From Syngnathus acus (taxonomy: Eukaryota; Chordata; Actinopteri; Syngnathiformes; Syngnathidae), in assembly GCF_901709675.1 (NCBI RefSeq), contig NC_051092.1, positions 16,125,128-16,189,127 of the forward strand: a stretch of DNA of 64,000 nt, written 5' to 3'. The notes below the pieces were generated by a model that had not been told where the DNA came from, made no database searches, and saw nothing but the letters and a program-made list of their open reading frames with translations. The number at the start of each line of letters is the position of its first letter. Positions within the stretch are counted from its first letter, which is position 1. Shown here in pieces: positions 61,551 to 64,000 of the stretch. Made by a program: the position numbers and the translations under genes.

Positions 61551-62226
61551 AAGTTACAACTTGTAACTATGATAGGTCCGTTAATGTTATTTCTGATAAA
61601 AAATAGCGAGTTGGTCCTTTGCGCTCCTATTGTTTACTACCTGTGCGGCTCGAGTAAATATCCGACCACGCTGTGGCCGTGGCCCATGCGCAGTTCGCTG
61701 TTCTAAGAATAGAAACTCTGGTGTAATTGTGACAAGCCCTATTGACTGATATGAAATACATATTGAGAAATCGTTTTCACCGATATCACCCAGCCTCACT
61801 AAGTGCATTGTGTTTAAAAGGCATTTAATTTATATTGTGCAGTTTGACATTTTCATCATTTTATTGACTGCCTATTAAAGTATATGTTAAAATTATCTAA
61901 ATTCATCATTTTTCTCCCATTCATTATTTTTCAATAGTTAGAAAATAAAAATAATACAAATAAGTCAATATTTATCGAGCTTGATCAATATGAAATACTT
62001 ATTATCATGACATACTTTTCAGTCGTATCACCCAGCCCTGGTAGAACATCACATAATGTTGAAGCTAACAGAATCCCTATCTATAAAAATCTATAAAAAA
62101 GTAGCTATGCAATAGCTAGGCCACCCAACTGGACTCCTTCAATGCCTTGGTGAAAGTGTATTAGTAGAATAGAGGCTCTCCAACTTGCGTCCTTGTGTAA
62201 GATCAGCAATGCCCAATTCTCTACAC
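61551..62226. other. AT-rich DNA, possible hAT right end at 62039
   Basis: The segments at 61740-61800 and 61985-62039 both end in ATCACCCAGCC words typical of hAT terminal repeats. No gene was identified. Confidence 0.35.
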
Positions 62227-62355
62227 CAGGGGTCACCAACACGGTCCCCGCGGGCACCAGGTCGCCCGTGAGGACGGCATGAGTCGCTCGCAGGACTGTT
62301 CTAAAATTAGCTCAAATAGCGGCACTCGTCAGTGAGCTGCATCTATTTATTTTAC
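62227..62355. repeat. hAT family G fragment
   Basis: Starts CAGGGGTCACCAACACGG and contains GGGCACCAGGTCGCCCGTGA, similar to 6908-7207, and is cut by the next element. Confidence 0.7.
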
Positions 62356-62655
62356 AGTCAAACCTCGGTTTTCGAACGTCCTGGTTCTCGAACAAATCGG
62401 AATTCTAACAAAAAATTCGAGATTTTTTTTGCTTCGGTTGTCGAACAAAATTTGGTGGTCGAACCTCGCGGATGAGCCGGGAGGACCCGAGAAAACCCGA
62501 CCGCGCGGCCCGGATGCCGACTGACTCCGTTGTTATTGTATTTTCGTTACTTTGAGGATTGTATTAACCCCTAATCATGCCTCCAAAGAAAGCAAGTGGG
62601 AGCAGTAAAGCCATCCTAAAACACAAAGACGCTCTTAAAGCAATGCGCCAGTGAG
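62356..62655 (+). mobile_element. Tigger-like element, left end with transposase start
   Basis: The terminus CAGTCAAACCTCGGTTTTCG is followed 220 bp later by a frame beginning MPPKKASGSSKAILKHKDAL (62578), the start of Tigger/pogo-type transposases. The frame is lost after 24 codons and no right terminus was found, so it is a truncated derivative. Confidence 0.6.
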
Positions 62656-62905
62656 CGCCCGGCGCGCTGCGGTTGCGCGATCGGACCAAATTAGGCTCCC
62701 TGCGCACTGAGGTCCACTTAAATTTTGGAAAGTACATTTCTAAATTTTAGCGACGGCTCTGTCACAATAATGCTACCAGCGCGGTGCAGTTGCGCAGTCG
62801 GCGACGCGCTACTGTTGCGCGTTCGGCGGTGCGCTACAGTTGCGCGATCGGACAAAATTAAGCTCCCTGCGCACTTAGGTGCACTTAAAATTAGGAAAGT
62901 ACATC
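62655..62905. repeat. Imperfect GC-rich duplication
   Basis: TGCGGTTGCGCGATCGGACC with the following AAATTAGGCTCCCTGCGCAC at 62667-62706 recurs at 62831-62875. Confidence 0.75.
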
Positions 62906-63049
62906 AGGACCAAGGCGGAAGTAATCTGGGGAGAGGACGCTGGCGCTGATTGTTCGCCGCTTCTCCACCAGAATTAGTTTAGTTTTAGTGTTTTTATTTA
63001 TTTATTTATTTTAGCCATTATTAAAGTTTAGTTTTTAGCTTCTAGTTTT

Positions 63050-64000
63050 AGTGTGCAGTGCGCCTGGACCGCGGCGAACCTCCACAGAGCCGGCTGCCTA
63101 CTACGGCGCGCCCACCCCACCACCCCCCGCCAAGGCATCCTGGCTAGCCTAGCCAATGGCTAACACTCAAGTTCAGTGTTCTCCAACCGGCTAACGTACT
63201 CCATCCGCCGCTTGCTGGAGCTGAGTAATCACACCATATCAGGGTGTGTCTCAGTCATCAAACAACTCGGACTTCTCCGCAGACCACGTTACATCCACAG
63301 AGGCACCCGCCGTAACTTTGTTTTCTCCCAACCCGTCCATAACACCATTCATCTGCTCCTCCTCCGCCCGTCACCCCGTCGCATGTACAACACGTCATCA
63401 GATACCTGGCGCACTTGGATCTTATTGTAGCAACCATGCGGGGCTGCAGTACTCCAGGTGGCCTGGAAAACATGGTGCGGACTTCACTCCTACACGGAGC
63501 GGACTCCGACACAAGACGGACACCGGGTTGCCGGGAAAACACGGAGTGTTAATTTCTCCAGCACGGAACGGACACCAACACAGAGTGGATTTCACTCCAA
63601 CACAGAGTGGACTGCACTGCATGTGGCACAGAAAACGTGGAGTGGATTTCTCTCTACTTCGCCCCCTACCTAAACACAGCCCCACAGCCACAATCAAATT
63701 GGATCTCCTCAACATCCAAGCACTCACCCGTAAATCATCATTTATTCACGACCTCATCCTGGACAAAGGCTTAGACATAATGTGCTTGACTGAGACCTGG
63801 CAACCACCGGATGTCTATCAATCCCTCAATGAAGCCTGTCCCTCTGGTTATAAATACATAACTAAACCTCGCAGCACTGGCCGTGGCGGTGGCCTGGCTG
63901 TACTCCACCGTCTTGATCTAGAGCTGTCCCCCCTCCCTCTACCTGATCACTCCTCATTCGAATCCCTTGCATTCAAATGTAAACCTCCATATCCTATCAC
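63050..64000 (+). mobile_element. L2-like LINE (LINE-i), 5' part, runs off the window
   Basis: A GC-rich 5' region with a possible ORF1 relic (RLTYSIRRLLELSNHTISG at 63190) precedes the endonuclease. It continues beyond the window edge. Confidence 0.7.
63690..64000 (+). CDS. LINE-i APE endonuclease, N-terminal part (partial)
   Basis: The open frame reads IKLDLLNIQALTRKSSFIHD, LDIMCLTETWQPPD, KPRSTGRGGGLAVLHR and FESLAFKCKPP. The N-x-Q-A-L and TETW blocks are endonuclease motifs I and II of L2/CR1-group LINEs. The frame is open to the end of the window. The true start codon was not determined. Confidence 0.8.

Overview
The window is vertebrate nuclear DNA, almost certainly from a teleost fish. 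The only single-copy gene I can support is exoc3l1 (exocyst complex component 3-like 1) on the + strand. Eight of its internal exons (5625-5818, 5896-6114, 6246-6316, 16848-16965, 17119-17244, 25076-25176, 34802-34918, 45284-45554) give about 405 residues in continuous splice phase; the first and last exons lie outside the window. Everything else is transposon-derived or simple sequence. The introns are swollen to 8-10 kb each by nested insertions. The transposon mix (many 8-bp-TSD hAT elements, APE-type LINEs with ATGG, AATCT or ATTCTG tails, tRNA-type SINEs, a copia element) is typical of repeat-rich percomorph fish. I cannot name the species.

Layout. 1-1763: ends of TA-flanked DNA transposons (families called A/D and C here) plus a SINE. 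2121-5474: an apparently full-length APE-type LINE with a 13-bp TSD. 5625-6316: exoc3l1 exons 1-3 of the window. 6908-12182: a hAT MITE and a CR1/L2-like LINE split by a 1.3-kb hAT element. 13150-16803: a LINE fragment, then a hAT/(A/D)/hAT sandwich ending 44 bp before the next exoc3l1 exon. 18273-23304: a 5-kb hAT (J) with BED-finger fragments, filled by an A/D element that itself holds families A-mini, B and C and a large inverted duplication. 25076-28919: exon, microsatellites, a solo LTR and a hAT. 29427-34918: a duplicated exoc3l1 intron/exon segment split by a Tigger-like element and a young, complete copia retrotransposon (identical LTRs). 35145-43560: microsatellites, three nested LINEs and a fourth minus-strand LINE. 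45284-45554: the last exoc3l1 exon seen. 46190-52567: hairpin MITEs, several hATs and a third A/D element with a 30-bp minisatellite. 52636-55220: an RTE-like LINE with a 12-bp TSD. 56009-59700: LINE relics and a hAT with a decayed transposase gene, itself hit by a solo LTR. 60732-61550: a SAP-domain exon in tandem triplicate facing a THAP-domain fragment. 62227-64000: MITE ends and the 5' part of another LINE.

The most unusual signal is a set of three otherwise different transposon families (A, B, C). All are flanked by TA duplications. All start with CCGT plus a T-rich tract, and all have subterminal copies of a TATAA-x-x-CGC motif spaced exactly 17 bp apart. Empty sites in paralogous copies within this same window confirm the TA target for B and C. 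I propose these as one mechanistic superfamily. All statements on homology come from reading translations by eye, without database searches.
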